The notes beneath the pieces are model-generated. The model saw nothing but the letters and a program-made list of their open reading frames with translations, was not told where the DNA came from and searched no databases. The translations under genes and the position numbers were made by a program. This document shows positions 15,117 through 23,871 of a stretch of DNA of 64,000 nt, piece by piece (the stretch's first letter is position 1; each line of letters begins with the position of its first letter). Origin of the DNA: Fibrobacter sp. UWB16 (lineage in GTDB: Bacteria > Fibrobacterota > Fibrobacteria > Fibrobacterales > Fibrobacteraceae); contig NZ_OCMS01000001.1 of NCBI RefSeq assembly GCF_900215325.1, forward strand, positions 186,001 through 250,000, read 5' to 3'.

Positions 15117-16484
15117 TTATCTGATAATAGGCTTTTCCCATTTAAACACTGGATAACCATCATTAATGTCGTCATCATCGGCAACATAAATATTGTCAAA
15201 AGCAAGGCCATTCATGGTACTAATAAATTCATCACTTTGCATAAAATATTGTTCTTTTTCCAAAGCTCCATTAGCAATCAGCTTACGGTCGTCTTGGATT
15301 AGATAAAATGAATTCACAGAAGTATTATACGTATTGGAATTCGTAGTATTCGAAATTCCTGCAGCCCGTTGGTTATTCGGAGCGATCAGGAAACCCACAT
15401 TATAACAAACCTTAATTGTTGAAGCCGAGTTATTGTTAAAGCCTGCGATTCCAGCTGTGCGATTAGATTGAGTTACAATCATTCCAGAATTATAGGCGTA
15501 ATACAACCATCCATAGTTTTTGTAACCAACAATACCACCAGCAAAATCAGAGCCTTTGACATAAGACTTTCGATTGAATACCTGTTGAATCTCAGCATAG
15601 TTCATTCGGCCAACAATACCGCCAACATATTTGTCTCCAACAATGTAGGAATTTTCAATGCCAAGGAACATTACATGTCCACTATCGCTTTTAGTCGTAG
15701 CGCCAAGAGTTCCAATAAAACCAGCTCGTTCATAAGCAGGCTTATTTACATAAATGCCAGAAACAATATAACCATTTCCGTCAAAAGTTCCTTTATACAT
15801 AATTTTATCCGTTCCGCCACCAATCGGCGTCCATTCATTCAAAGAACTTTGAGGCAAAATCAAATTTCCTTTTTCATCCACCATATTATCAGGGTTAAGG
15901 CGGATATGCTGCATCAACTTGGCATTAAGTCTTTCTTCGCCCTTATTCGTCACCTGGTCAGCAAAATACGCCAATTCCTCAGCGGTATAGATAAGCATGA
16001 ATGACTTTCCATCAATAAATTCTGTTGATGGCTTAGTCATCTTGCCTGTCCAAACATCAGAAACATTTGTATAAGCTTTAGTGCTGCTTGACGATTTTAC
16101 CGAACTACTCGATAATTTTGCAGAACTACTGGATTTTGCCATACTGCTGGACGATTTCACGCTGCTTGAGCTTTTTGCTTTTTTCTCTGGAGCCCAGGTA
16201 TATTTACCATCAACATAAGAACATGTGTAATAGTCCACTTCTTCAGAAACAAAAATACGCTCGCTAATGTTTGAATTTTTACAAGCTCCAAGTTCAAACA
16301 TTGATTCAACGCTCGTTCTTTTTTCGCTAGAACTACTTTTAATTTTGCTGGAGCTACTTTCCTTTCCGCTCACCTGCGGAGCAAGCGGCGAAGCGCTGTC
16401 ATCACCACACGCAGAAAGAAGGGACATTCCTACGAGGGCAAATACGCCAACAAGGCTAGTCCATTTAACTTGTTTACTTTTCAT
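15117..16484 (-). CDS. Fibrobacter lipoprotein with Ser-rich linkers and GLUG-like repeats
   Basis: A 455-residue exported lipoprotein. The signal peptide ends at SLLSACGDDS, followed by Ser-rich linkers (two blocks, around residues 40-55 and 105-140). Between them is a short Cys-containing segment (ELGACKNSN...YYTCSYVDGKYTW) common in Fibrobacter secreted proteins. The C-terminal 300 residues hold repeats of the type GTFDGNGYIVSGIYV, YVGGIVGRMNYAEI, FAGGIVGYKNYGWL and TAGIAGFNNN, which resemble GLUG-motif beta-helix repeats seen in bacterial adhesins and IgA-peptidase-like surface proteins. The Met at 16484 follows GGAGAAAAA. The function is probably surface binding; no catalytic motif was found. 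Confidence 0.8.
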   Translation of the reverse strand: MKSKQVKWTSLVGVFALVGMSLLSACGDDSASPLAPQVSGKESSSSKIKSSSSEKRTSVESMFELGACKNSNISERIFVSEEVDYYTCSYVDGKYTWAPEKKAKSSSSVKSSSSMAKSSSSAKLSSSSVKSSSSTKAYTNVSDVWTGKMTKPSTEFIDGKSFMLIYTAEELAYFADQVTNKGEERLNAKLMQHIRLNPDNMVDEKGNLILPQSSLNEWTPIGGGTDKIMYKGTFDGNGYIVSGIYVNKPAYERAGFIGTLGATTKSDSGHVMFLGIENSYIVGDKYVGGIVGRMNYAEIQQVFNRKSYVKGSDFAGGIVGYKNYGWLYYAYNSGMIVTQSNRTAGIAGFNNNSASTIKVCYNVGFLIAPNNQRAAGISNTTNSNTYNTSVNSFYLIQDDRKLIANGALEKEQYFMQSDEFISTMNGLAFDNIYVADDDDINDGYPVFKWEKPIIR

Positions 16485-16548
16485 TTTTTCTCCATTGGTA
16501 AAAAATCCAACAATGGAGCCCACCTCATCCCGTAAAAACGTTTTCGAT

Positions 16549-16703
16549 CCGCACAAAAAAAGCGTGGAATCGTCCGCGCCATCGTAGTTGAGGTAACGAC
16601 CAAGTAAACCTTAAGCAAAATAAACGCAAACGACCCACACCATAGGGTGTGAGTGTCTGCCCTTTTTCTCTTGCTTAGAAAGTTTTGGTCGTTTTTCAAC
16701 TAC
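16549..16703 (-). ncRNA. Candidate rod-shaped structured RNA (6S-like or leader)
   Basis: A long stepped hairpin. GTAGTTGA pairs with TCAACTAC, ACGACCAA with TTGGTCGT, and TAAGCAA with TTGCTTA, separated by small internal loops. An apical CACACC/GGTGTG hairpin sits inside a larger loop. A near-consensus promoter ends exactly where the outer stem starts. A short GC stem followed by seven T (minus strand, 16549-16580) ends the unit, giving about 150 bases. The rod with bulges and this length fit a 6S-type RNA, but a regulatory leader of the lipoprotein gene (start 65 bases further) is equally possible. Confidence 0.45.
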
Positions 16704-16704
16704 A

Positions 16705-16734
16705 AGAATAAGAGCGAACTCTAAATTATGTCAA
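16705..16734 (-). promoter_or_regulatory. Sigma70-type promoter of the rod-shaped RNA
   Basis: On the minus strand TTGACA (16734-16729), an 18-base spacer, and TATTCT (16710-16705). The predicted start falls at 16698-16703, at the foot of the long stem. Confidence 0.65.
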
Positions 16735-16855
16735 TGTAAATATAAGTAAATAGTGAAATTTTCCAAAGCCCCTTTTTTATATCGAGAAAAAATCGAAAAA
16801 ATTTTTCCATTCCCTTGCCAAATTAAATTTCCATTCCTACATTTATAGTATGAAG

Positions 16856-16978
16856 ATGAACGCAGTAATCCGTTTCAACCGTTGGTGGTGGGGCTCTACG
16901 AAATAGAGTCCGGTTTGCTGATTTCATCAAGTGTTTGTAAAAGGCTTTCGGGACTCTCCGGAAGCCGATTTTTTTTGG
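16856..16978 (+). ncRNA. Candidate structured RNA 2, upstream of trpB
   Basis: Paralogue of 13653-13781 with the same block order: GTAATCC, AACCG, GGTGGGG, hairpin CTCTA/TAGAG, CCGGTTT, TTTCATCAAGTGTTTG, terminator GGCTTTCGG/CCGGAAGCC with eight T. A -10-like TATAGT lies at 16844-16849; the -35 is poor. It ends about 100 bases before trpB, so attenuation of trpBA is possible. No run of Trp codons was found, and its paralogue precedes an unrelated gene, which argues against a classical trp attenuator. Confidence 0.5.
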
Positions 16979-17027
16979 TTTCTGGACTCGCAGCGCCTCA
17001 GCAGGCATAGAGACTTTAACCCTTAAC

Positions 17028-17070
17028 TAGATCCTTCGACTTCGGGCTCCGCCCATCGCTCAGGATGACA
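17028..17070. repeat. Dispersed 'GATCCTTCG...CAGGATGACA' repeat
   Basis: An imperfect palindromic repeat of the family GTCATCCTGAG...CGAAGGATC, here just upstream of trpB. Its AGGA may also serve as a weak ribosome site. Confidence 0.65.
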
Positions 17071-17078
17071 GAACAACA

Positions 17079-18353
17079 ATGACCTCAACAACTTCTAACA
17101 ACGGTTTCTTTGACAAGTTCGGCGGCAAGTACGTTGCCGAAATCATCCGCCGCCCGCTCGACGACCTCGAAGCGGCATTCAACAAGTACATCCACGATCC
17201 GGAATTTCTCGAAGAACTCCGCATCATCCAGCGTGACTACATCGGTCGTGAAACGCCGCTGTACTTCGCTCCGACCGCAACGGAACTGTTGGGCGGCGCT
17301 CAGATTTACATCAAGCTGGAAGGCCTCGCCAACACAGGCGCCCACAAAATCAACAACGCCATCGGTCAGTGCTTGCTCGCTAAGAAGATGGGCAAAACCC
17401 GCATCATCGCCGAAACAGGCGCCGGTCAGCACGGGCTCGCCACTGCCGCCGCTTGCGCAAAGCTCGGCCTCGAATGCGTCGTGTACATGGGCGAAGTCGA
17501 CGTCCGCCGTCAGCAGCCGAACGTGGCCACCATGGAAATGTACGGTGCAAAGGTTGTGCCGGTCACGAGCGGTAGCCGCACGCTCAAGGATGCCGTGAAC
17601 GAGGCGATGCGCGACTGGGCCACGAATTTCAAGAACACTCATTACGTGCTTGGTTCCGCTCTCGGCCCAGCCCCGTTCCCGGATATCGTTCGCACGTTCC
17701 AGTCGATTATCGGTGAAGAAGTCAAGCGCCAGGCCGCAGAACGCAACATCGACATTGCCGCGGTTGTCGCCTGCGTGGGTGGCGGTAGCAACTCCATTGG
17801 CGTGTTCACGCCGTTCATCAACGACGCAAACGTGCGTTTGATTGGTGCAGAAGCCGGTGGCATAGGCCCGAACGTTGGCGAAAACGCAGCCCGCATGACG
17901 GGTAACGCAAGCCGCGAAGGCATCGTGCAGGGTTACAAGAGCCGCTTCCTCATTGACGAAGACGGTCAATCCATGCCGACGCGCTCCATTTCGGCAGGTC
18001 TCGACTATATGGGCATTGGCCCGCAGCTCGCCGCTCTCGGTGAATCTGGCCGCGTGGAATTCACGGCAATTCTCGACAAGGAAGCTCTCGAAGCGGTGAA
18101 GTTCTTTGCCCGTAACGAAGGCATTCTCTTTGCGCTTGAAAGTGCGCACGCCGGTGCCGCCGCTATGAAGATTGCGAAGGAACTCCCGAAAGACAAGGCT
18201 CTCGTCATCAATATGAGTGGCCGCGGTGACAAGGACATCTTTATCACAAGCCCGGTGTTCCGCCCCGAAAAGTGGAAGGTATTCCTAAAGGCAGAACTCA
18301 AGCGCCTCGACAATAACGAAGACATCCACGACGCGGAAATAATGAACAAATAA
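17079..18353 (+). CDS. trpB: Tryptophan synthase beta chain
   Basis: Condenses indole with serine to form tryptophan in the alpha2-beta2 complex. The 424-residue protein has the PLP lysine in GAHKINNA (near residue 91), ETGAGQHGLATA, GGGSNSIG for phosphate binding, and SAGLDYMGIGP. It starts with the standard FGGKYVAE. It is followed 46 bases later by trpA across a palindromic repeat. The structured RNA upstream may regulate the pair. The C-terminus is slightly longer than usual. Confidence 0.97.
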   Translation: MTSTTSNNGFFDKFGGKYVAEIIRRPLDDLEAAFNKYIHDPEFLEELRIIQRDYIGRETPLYFAPTATELLGGAQIYIKLEGLANTGAHKINNAIGQCLLAKKMGKTRIIAETGAGQHGLATAAACAKLGLECVVYMGEVDVRRQQPNVATMEMYGAKVVPVTSGSRTLKDAVNEAMRDWATNFKNTHYVLGSALGPAPFPDIVRTFQSIIGEEVKRQAAERNIDIAAVVACVGGGSNSIGVFTPFINDANVRLIGAEAGGIGPNVGENAARMTGNASREGIVQGYKSRFLIDEDGQSMPTRSISAGLDYMGIGPQLAALGESGRVEFTAILDKEALEAVKFFARNEGILFALESAHAGAAAMKIAKELPKDKALVINMSGRGDKDIFITSPVFRPEKWKVFLKAELKRLDNNEDIHDAEIMNK

Positions 18354-18356
18354 AAG

Positions 18357-18382
18357 GAGATGCCCGTCTTCGCGGGCATGAC
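18357..18382. repeat. ATGCCCG palindrome between trpB and trpA
   Basis: ATGCCCG and CGGGCAT around a short loop, with the flanks GAG and GAC typical of this family. There is no T-run, so it should not stop trpA transcription. Confidence 0.7.
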
Positions 18383-18399
18383 AAAACGGGATTATAACT

Positions 18400-19152
18400 A
18401 TGAACTTAATGTCTCATCTCATTGCCGGGTTTCCGGACGCAGAAACTTCTATCGCCATCGCCGATGCCCTTGTGAAGGGTGGCGCCAACATCCTTGAAAT
18501 TCAGCTTGCCTTCAGCGACCCGAGCGCCGACGGTCCAGCCATCCAGACAGCCTCCACCATCGCTCTTGAAAAAGGCTATTCCACTAAGCAGGGCCTCGCC
18601 ATCGTGAAGCAGATTCACGAACGCCACCCCGAGACGCCGATTTACATCATGACTTACGGCTCGCTCGCCTTTACTCCGGGCGTCGAAAACTTTGTCAAGA
18701 TGTGCAAGAACGCAGGTGTTTCTGCTTGCATCATTCCGGACCTTCCGTTTGACCATGACGAAGGCCTCACCGAAGCTTGCAAGAAGCACGGTCTCGAAAA
18801 CATCCCGGTCGCCGCTCCGAGCATGACCAAGGAACGTCTCGAAACGATGGCTTCCGCGGGCTTCAAGTACATCTACGCCGCACTCCGCGCAGGTACTACC
18901 GGAAGCGAAACGACGATTGACCAAGCAACGCTTGACTTTATCGACACGGTCGGTAAGCACGGCGCGAAGGTTCTCGGCGGTTTCGGTATCCGCAATGGCG
19001 AACAGTCCAAGGTGCTTTCGAAGCATGTGTACGCCGTAGTCGCGGGTTCCGTATTCGTGAACATTGTGCTCGCAAACGCAGACACCGCCGAAGGCCGCGC
19101 AAAAGCCATCGATGAAATCGAAGCAAAAGCCAAGGAAATCGCCGGGAAGTAA
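18400..19152 (+). CDS. trpA: Tryptophan synthase alpha chain
   Basis: Splits indole-3-glycerol phosphate to indole and glyceraldehyde 3-phosphate. The 250-residue TIM barrel has the motif LEIQLAFSDPSADGPAIQ, with the catalytic Glu and Asp region, PIYIMTYGSLAF and a C-terminal GGFGIRNGEQ phosphate site. It starts at MNLMSHLIAGFPD, so the N-terminal helix of the usual alpha chain is short by about 15 residues, as in some anaerobes. The ribosome site is weak (CGGGA). It is co-directional with trpB. Confidence 0.95.
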   Translation: MNLMSHLIAGFPDAETSIAIADALVKGGANILEIQLAFSDPSADGPAIQTASTIALEKGYSTKQGLAIVKQIHERHPETPIYIMTYGSLAFTPGVENFVKMCKNAGVSACIIPDLPFDHDEGLTEACKKHGLENIPVAAPSMTKERLETMASAGFKYIYAALRAGTTGSETTIDQATLDFIDTVGKHGAKVLGGFGIRNGEQSKVLSKHVYAVVAGSVFVNIVLANADTAEGRAKAIDEIEAKAKEIAGK

Positions 19153-19178
19153 AGCCCGGATTTAATACGAGAAAGGCG

Positions 19179-19238
19179 ACCCCGGAATTAATCCGGGGTG
19201 ACAACGCAAAAAGAGGTCGGACAATCCGGCCTCTTTTG
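19179..19238. terminator. Palindrome plus terminator after trpA
   Basis: ACCCCGGA...TCCGGGGT (19179-19199) is a repeat-family palindrome. It is followed by AAAAGAGGTCGGA pairing with TCCGGCCTCTTTT (19208-19237), a terminator-type hairpin. Confidence 0.75.
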
Positions 19239-19446
19239 CATAATTCATTTTTATAGCAACCATTTTAAAAACTTATTCATAATCATTACATTTCTTGTTC
19301 GCATATTACATTTGCTAGCCCGCCTTTACAACTTTCGAGAAATTGCGTAGAAGTCGCGTTAACATATCCCCAAATACGCTTAAATTTTCCCTTTTCCCTG
19401 TTTTTAAAATTTCTATCTTTTCGCTCGAAAAATTCATGAGGTAACT

Positions 19447-21720
19447 ATGCTTTTTAATTTCGACATGATCCAGGCCACATACGCTCGCATTCCTGCACGC
19501 GTCGCTGTTGCCCGCAAGCAGCTTGGCCGCCCGCTCACTCTCGCCGAGAAGATTCTCTACAGCCACCTGATCGATGGCGCAGAAAACAGAACCTACAAGC
19601 GCGGCGCTGATTTTGCCGAATTCCACCCGGACCGCGTTGCCATGCAAGACGCAACCGCCCAGATGGCCCTCCTCCAGTTCACGACTGCAGGCAAGTCCCG
19701 CGTGGCTGTGCCGAGTTCCGTGCACTGCGACCACTTGATTATCGCTCGCGAAGGTGTCGAAAAGGACCTCCCCCGCGCCAAGGAAGAAAGCAAGGAAGTG
19801 TACGACTTCTTGCAGTCCGTCTCTGCCAAGTACGGCATTGACTGCTGGCTCCCGGGTGCAGGCATCATCCACCAGGTGGTGCTTGAAAACTATGCCTTCC
19901 CGGGCGGAATGATGATTGGTACCGACTCCCACACCGTGAACGCTGGCGGTCTCGGCATGCTCGCGATTGGCGTGGGCGGTGCAGACGCTGTTGACGCTAT
20001 GGTCGGTCTCCCGTGGGAACTCAAGTACCCGAAGATGATCGGCGTGAAGCTCACCGGCAAGCTCCAGGGCTTTGCTACCGCCAAGGACATCATCCTCAAG
20101 CTCGCTGGCATCCTCACCGTGAAGGGTGGCACCAACGCCATTATCGAATACTTCGGCGAAGGCGCACGCAGCCTCTCCGCTACCGGCAAGGCAACAATTG
20201 CCAACATGGGTGCCGAAGTGGGCGCTACCTGCTCCACCTTCAGCTACGACGATTCCATGAGCCGTTACCTCCGCGCAACAGGCCGTGCCGACGTCGCTGA
20301 CGCCGCCGACAAGATTGCCGCTGACCTCAAGGCCGACCCGGAAGTCGAAGCAGAACCGGAAAAGTACTTCGACCGCGTTGTGGAAATCGACCTCAACACG
20401 CTCATCCCGCATTACAACGGCCCGTTCAGCCCGGACCGCGCATTCGCCGTGACCGACATGGCAGAATCCCTCAAGGCCACCGAAACGAAGCCGGAATCTA
20501 CGCCGGTCGTGAGCGCCGCCCTCATCGGTTCTTGCACGAACTCCAGCTACGAAGACCTCTACATGGCCGCTAACATGATCAAGCAGGCTCTCGCGAAGGG
20601 TCTCACCCCGAAGTGCCCGCTTCTCATCAACCCGGGTTCCGAACAAGTTCGCTACACCGCCGAACGCGATGGTCTCATCGACTTGTTCAAGCAGTTCGGT
20701 GCAACAATCATGACAAACGCTTGCGGTCCTTGCATTGGCCGCTGGGACCGTGCAGGTGCTGACAAGAAAGAACTCAACACGATTGTCCACAGCTTTAACC
20801 GCAACTTCGCAAAGCGCGCTGACGGCAACCCGAACACGCACGCCTTCGTTGCCTCCCCGCTCATGGCCGTGATCGCCGCCCTCTCTGGCGACATCCGCTT
20901 CAACCCGATGACCGACACCCTCGTGAATAACGAAGGCAAGGCTGTGAAGCTCGATCCGCCGGAACAGTGCGAACTCCCGCCGAAGGGCTTCGACGTGAAG
21001 GACGCTGGCTACCAGGCTCCGGCAGCTGACGGTTCCAACATCACAGTTTCCATCAACCCGACCAGCAAGCGCCTCCAGGCTCTCGCCCCGTTCGGCGCTT
21101 GGGACGGCAAGGACATCGCAGGCGCCCCGATCCTCATCAAGGCCAAGGGCAAGTGCACCACCGACCACATTTCTATGGCTGGTCCGTGGCTCAACTACCG
21201 CGGTCACCTCGAAAACATTTCGAACAACATGCTCATCGGCGCTGTAAATGCCTTCAACGGCGAAACCAACAAGGTTCTCAGCAACGACGGCAGCTACAAG
21301 GAAGTTCCGGAACTCGCCAAGCAGTACAAGGCAGCTGGTGTCGGCTCCATCGTGATCGGTGACGAAAACTACGGTGAAGGCTCCAGCCGCGAACATGCCG
21401 CCATGGAACCGCGCTTCCTCGGCGTGAAGGCCGTGATCGTGAAGAGCTTCGCCCGCATTCACGAAACGAACCTCAAGAAGCAGGGCATGCTCGCCCTCAC
21501 CTTCAAGAACGCAGCCGACTACGACAAGATCCAGGAACAGGACGTGTTCGACATCGTTGGCCTCACCAAGTTCGCTCCGGGTTCCGAGTTCACGCTCGTC
21601 GCCCACCACAAGGATGGCTCGGTCGATAACATCGCCCTCAGCCACACCTACAACGAACAGCAGTGGGCATGGTTCAAGGCAGGCTCCGCCCTCAACCTCA
21701 TCCGCGCGAACAACAAGTAA
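19447..21720 (+). CDS. Aconitate hydratase (mitochondrial-type)
   Basis: Interconverts citrate and isocitrate in the TCA cycle. The 757-residue protein follows the mitochondrial/Bacteroidetes aconitase order. The 4Fe-4S cysteines are in GSCTNSS and CGPCIG. Other active-site motifs are [28 protein letters not shown] and [12 protein letters not shown]. The C-terminal swivel domain begins near residue 530. The codon usage is strongly biased to C-ending codons (ctc, aag, gac), as for highly expressed genes. It stands alone, with a terminator behind it. acn or acnA would be the usual symbol, but the subtype naming varies. Confidence 0.96.
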   Translation: MLFNFDMIQATYARIPARVAVARKQLGRPLTLAEKILYSHLIDGAENRTYKRGADFAEFHPDRVAMQDATAQMALLQFTTAGKSRVAVPSSVHCDHLIIAREGVEKDLPRAKEESKEVYDFLQSVSAKYGIDCWLPGAGIIHQVVLENYAFPGGMMIGTDSHTVNAGGLGMLAIGVGGADAVDAMVGLPWELKYPKMIGVKLTGKLQGFATAKDIILKLAGILTVKGGTNAIIEYFGEGARSLSATGKATIANMGAEVGATCSTFSYDDSMSRYLRATGRADVADAADKIAADLKADPEVEAEPEKYFDRVVEIDLNTLIPHYNGPFSPDRAFAVTDMAESLKATETKPESTPVVSAALIGSCTNSSYEDLYMAANMIKQALAKGLTPKCPLLINPGSEQVRYTAERDGLIDLFKQFGATIMTNACGPCIGRWDRAGADKKELNTIVHSFNRNFAKRADGNPNTHAFVASPLMAVIAALSGDIRFNPMTDTLVNNEGKAVKLDPPEQCELPPKGFDVKDAGYQAPAADGSNITVSINPTSKRLQALAPFGAWDGKDIAGAPILIKAKGKCTTDHISMAGPWLNYRGHLENISNNMLIGAVNAFNGETNKVLSNDGSYKEVPELAKQYKAAGVGSIVIGDENYGEGSSREHAAMEPRFLGVKAVIVKSFARIHETNLKKQGMLALTFKNAADYDKIQEQDVFDIVGLTKFAPGSEFTLVAHHKDGSVDNIALSHTYNEQQWAWFKAGSALNLIRANNK

Positions 21721-21740
21721 GCGCTTATCGCCTTTAACGC

Positions 21741-21773
21741 AAAACGCAGACTCCCCGGAGCCTGCGTTTTTTT
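21741..21773 (+). terminator. Terminator after aconitase
   Basis: AAAACGCAG and CTGCGTTTT enclose an inner CTCC/GGAG pair and end in seven T. Confidence 0.9.
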
Positions 21774-21875
21774 ATCCCCCCACACGTAACATTTTTCAAA
21801 GTTGCCATTTTTCGAGGAATAACTAAATTTAGTACGATATTCACTGAGTTTCGGCTCAAATTTTAGGAAAAGAAC

Positions 21876-23561
21876 ATGGCAAATAATCGTGAAAACTGGG
21901 GTTCCAAACTCGGGGTCATCCTCGCAGTTGCAGGTTCCGCAGTCGGTCTTGGCAATTTTCTTCGATTCCCTGTGCAGGCGGCTACCAATGGCGGCGGCGC
22001 ATTCATCATCCCCTACCTCATTGCGTTTGTGTTCCTTGGGATTCCGCTCGCCTGGATTGAATGGACACTCGGCCGTTACGCAGGCTACCACAATTACGGC
22101 ACCTCCCCAAGTACCTACCACGTGATTTTCCAAAAGAAAAAGAAGTGGGCAAAGTACCTGGGTTCGCTCGGACTCCTCCCGCCGATTTTCATCATTTTCT
22201 ACTACGGATTTATCCAGTCCTGGATTTTGGCATTCGCATTCTACTCTGCAACAGGCACGTTGATGGACGTTGTCGCGCAGGGTCCGGAAAAAATGACGGA
22301 ATTCTTCGGCAATTACATTATGCTCAAGACTTGCGTCGGAGGCATCCCGGTCGCCATCATCTTCTTCCTCATTACATTTATCGCGAACATGGTTGTGCTT
22401 TCGTTCGGTGTGCGCAAGGGCATTGAACGCGCCAACAAAATTTGCATGCCGATCCTCTTGATTTTGGGCCTTGTGCTTGTGGTCCGCGTGCTCACGCTCC
22501 CGGGCATCGGCAAGGGACTTGCCTTCATGTGGAACCCGGATTTCTCAGAACTCGCAAGCCCGAAGGTCTGGATGGCGGCAGCAGGCCAGGTGTTCTTCAC
22601 GATGAGCCTCGGTATGGCCATCATTTTCTGCTACGCAAGCTACCTCAAGCCAAAGGAAGACCTCGTGCTTTCTTCGCTCACGGCAAGCGCAACGAACGGC
22701 TTCGCCGAAGTGATTATTGGTGGTACGGTCGTGATCCCGATGGCAGTGCTCATCGCAGGTGCAAACATCGAAGAATGCGCGAAGCTCGGCACGTTCGGTC
22801 TTGGATTCCAGACGATGCCTTACGTTTTCGGAACGCTCCCGTTCGGTGGCGTGCTTCAGACTGTTTGGTTCACGATGCTCTTCTTTGCAGGCATCACAAG
22901 CGCCATTTCCATCATCCAGCCGCTCATCAGCTTCTGCGAAGACGACCTCAAGTTTACGCGTAAAAAGTCCGTCACGACGGTCAGCACGATTACCTTTATC
23001 GGTAGCCTCACCGCTATTTTCGGCCTCGCCGCAGGCACCGTCGATGAACTCGACTTCTGGGGCGGTACGTACCTTATCGTGTTTGTGGGCATGATCCAGG
23101 CGGTTCTCTTTAGCCTCGTGCTCGGACGCCGCAACGCCAAGAAAGCCCAGGAAAATGGCGACCTCCCAGCCGAAGTCGTTGTGGAACCGGGCGAAAATGA
23201 AGCTTTTGCCACCATGAACGATGGCTCGCTTCTCAAGCTCCCGCGTTTCCTCCGCCCGATTATCCTTTACGTCTGCCCGATTTACCTGATAGTGCTTTTG
23301 GTTTCGTTCACACTCACGGACGGTCTCCCGTTCATCACGCTTAGCAACGTAGACCCGAACGCAACGGTCACATTCCTCGGACACACGTTCCCGCAAATCG
23401 GATTCACGTGGGCATTCCGCGGATTCTTGCTCGTGCTTTTCTTGCTTTTGAACCTTGCCATAGCCTATGCCTGGCGCAAAGGAGGCCCCGCAGAAAAGGG
23501 CCGCAGCAAGAGTATCAAGAAGATGGAAATCGGTAACTCTGACGAAAACATGGAGGGCTAA
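21876..23561 (+). CDS. Sodium-dependent transporter, NSS/SNF family
   Basis: A Na+-coupled amino-acid symporter of the neurotransmitter:sodium symporter family. The 561-residue protein opens with NWGSKLGVILAVAGSAVGLGNFLRFP, the unwound TM1 sodium and substrate site of LeuT-like proteins, and has about 12 membrane segments. The charged segment near 430 (KAQENGDLPAEVVVEPGENE) is a cytoplasmic loop. AGGAAAAGAAC precedes the ATG. A tiny gene four bases behind it matches the small subunit of MetP-MetS type systems, which suggests methionine or another neutral amino acid as substrate. The substrate cannot be decided from sequence. Confidence 0.93.
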   Translation: MANNRENWGSKLGVILAVAGSAVGLGNFLRFPVQAATNGGGAFIIPYLIAFVFLGIPLAWIEWTLGRYAGYHNYGTSPSTYHVIFQKKKKWAKYLGSLGLLPPIFIIFYYGFIQSWILAFAFYSATGTLMDVVAQGPEKMTEFFGNYIMLKTCVGGIPVAIIFFLITFIANMVVLSFGVRKGIERANKICMPILLILGLVLVVRVLTLPGIGKGLAFMWNPDFSELASPKVWMAAAGQVFFTMSLGMAIIFCYASYLKPKEDLVLSSLTASATNGFAEVIIGGTVVIPMAVLIAGANIEECAKLGTFGLGFQTMPYVFGTLPFGGVLQTVWFTMLFFAGITSAISIIQPLISFCEDDLKFTRKKSVTTVSTITFIGSLTAIFGLAAGTVDELDFWGGTYLIVFVGMIQAVLFSLVLGRRNAKKAQENGDLPAEVVVEPGENEAFATMNDGSLLKLPRFLRPIILYVCPIYLIVLLVSFTLTDGLPFITLSNVDPNATVTFLGHTFPQIGFTWAFRGFLLVLFLLLNLAIAYAWRKGGPAEKGRSKSIKKMEIGNSDENMEG

Positions 23562-23564
23562 AAA

Positions 23565-23669
23565 ATGGACGCTGAATTCACTACAGGCGGACTCGTTTTC
23601 ATGATTTGCGCTTGGGGCGCCATCATCGGGCTCTGCGCTTTCTGCTTCTACAAAGTGTTTAAGAAGTAA
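23565..23669 (+). CDS. Small membrane subunit of the NSS transporter (MetS-like)
   Basis: A 34-residue protein with one hydrophobic segment, GGLVFMICAWGAIIGLCAFC, followed by YKVFKK. Its ATG is three bases behind the transporter stop, with GGAGGG upstream. MetS of Corynebacterium is a similarly short single-pass protein needed for MetP transport; the family shows an aromatic-Gly pair in the helix as here (AWG). The placement and RBS make it a real gene despite its size. Confidence 0.8.
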   Translation: MDAEFTTGGLVFMICAWGAIIGLCAFCFYKVFKK

Positions 23670-23770
23670 AACTTTACTGGATTGGGCTGAAGCCCCAACT
23701 CTTTGGCTCGGTTATAAAAATGAGTAAACTCATTTTTGCAACGCTCGCCTTCTGAGTTGTCTTCGGCTCT

Positions 23771-23806
23771 GTCATGCCCGCCACCGCGCGGGCATCTCTT
23801 TTTTAT
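23771..23806. terminator. Palindromic repeat acting as terminator
   Basis: ATGCCCG and CGGGCAT with a short loop, followed by CTCTTTTTTA. It is a dispersed-repeat copy placed behind the transporter operon. Confidence 0.75.
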
Positions 23807-23871
23807 ACCCCCACTAATCATTACTATATTTACCCCAACTTTATAATAACTTTTTATACTAAACAACCTAT

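Noticed and set aside
16580-16710. Rod-shaped RNA as SRP RNA or tmRNA
   Set aside because: No GGAAG/GCAGC SRP tetraloop region and no tRNA-like ends or tag frame.
16856-17078. Classical trp attenuator peptide upstream of trpB
   Set aside because: No short frame with tandem Trp codons, and the paralogous RNA precedes an unrelated gene.
19315-21645. Long open frame antisense to aconitase
   Set aside because: It is a shadow of the codon bias of the aconitase gene; composition is unlike a protein and there is no ribosome site.
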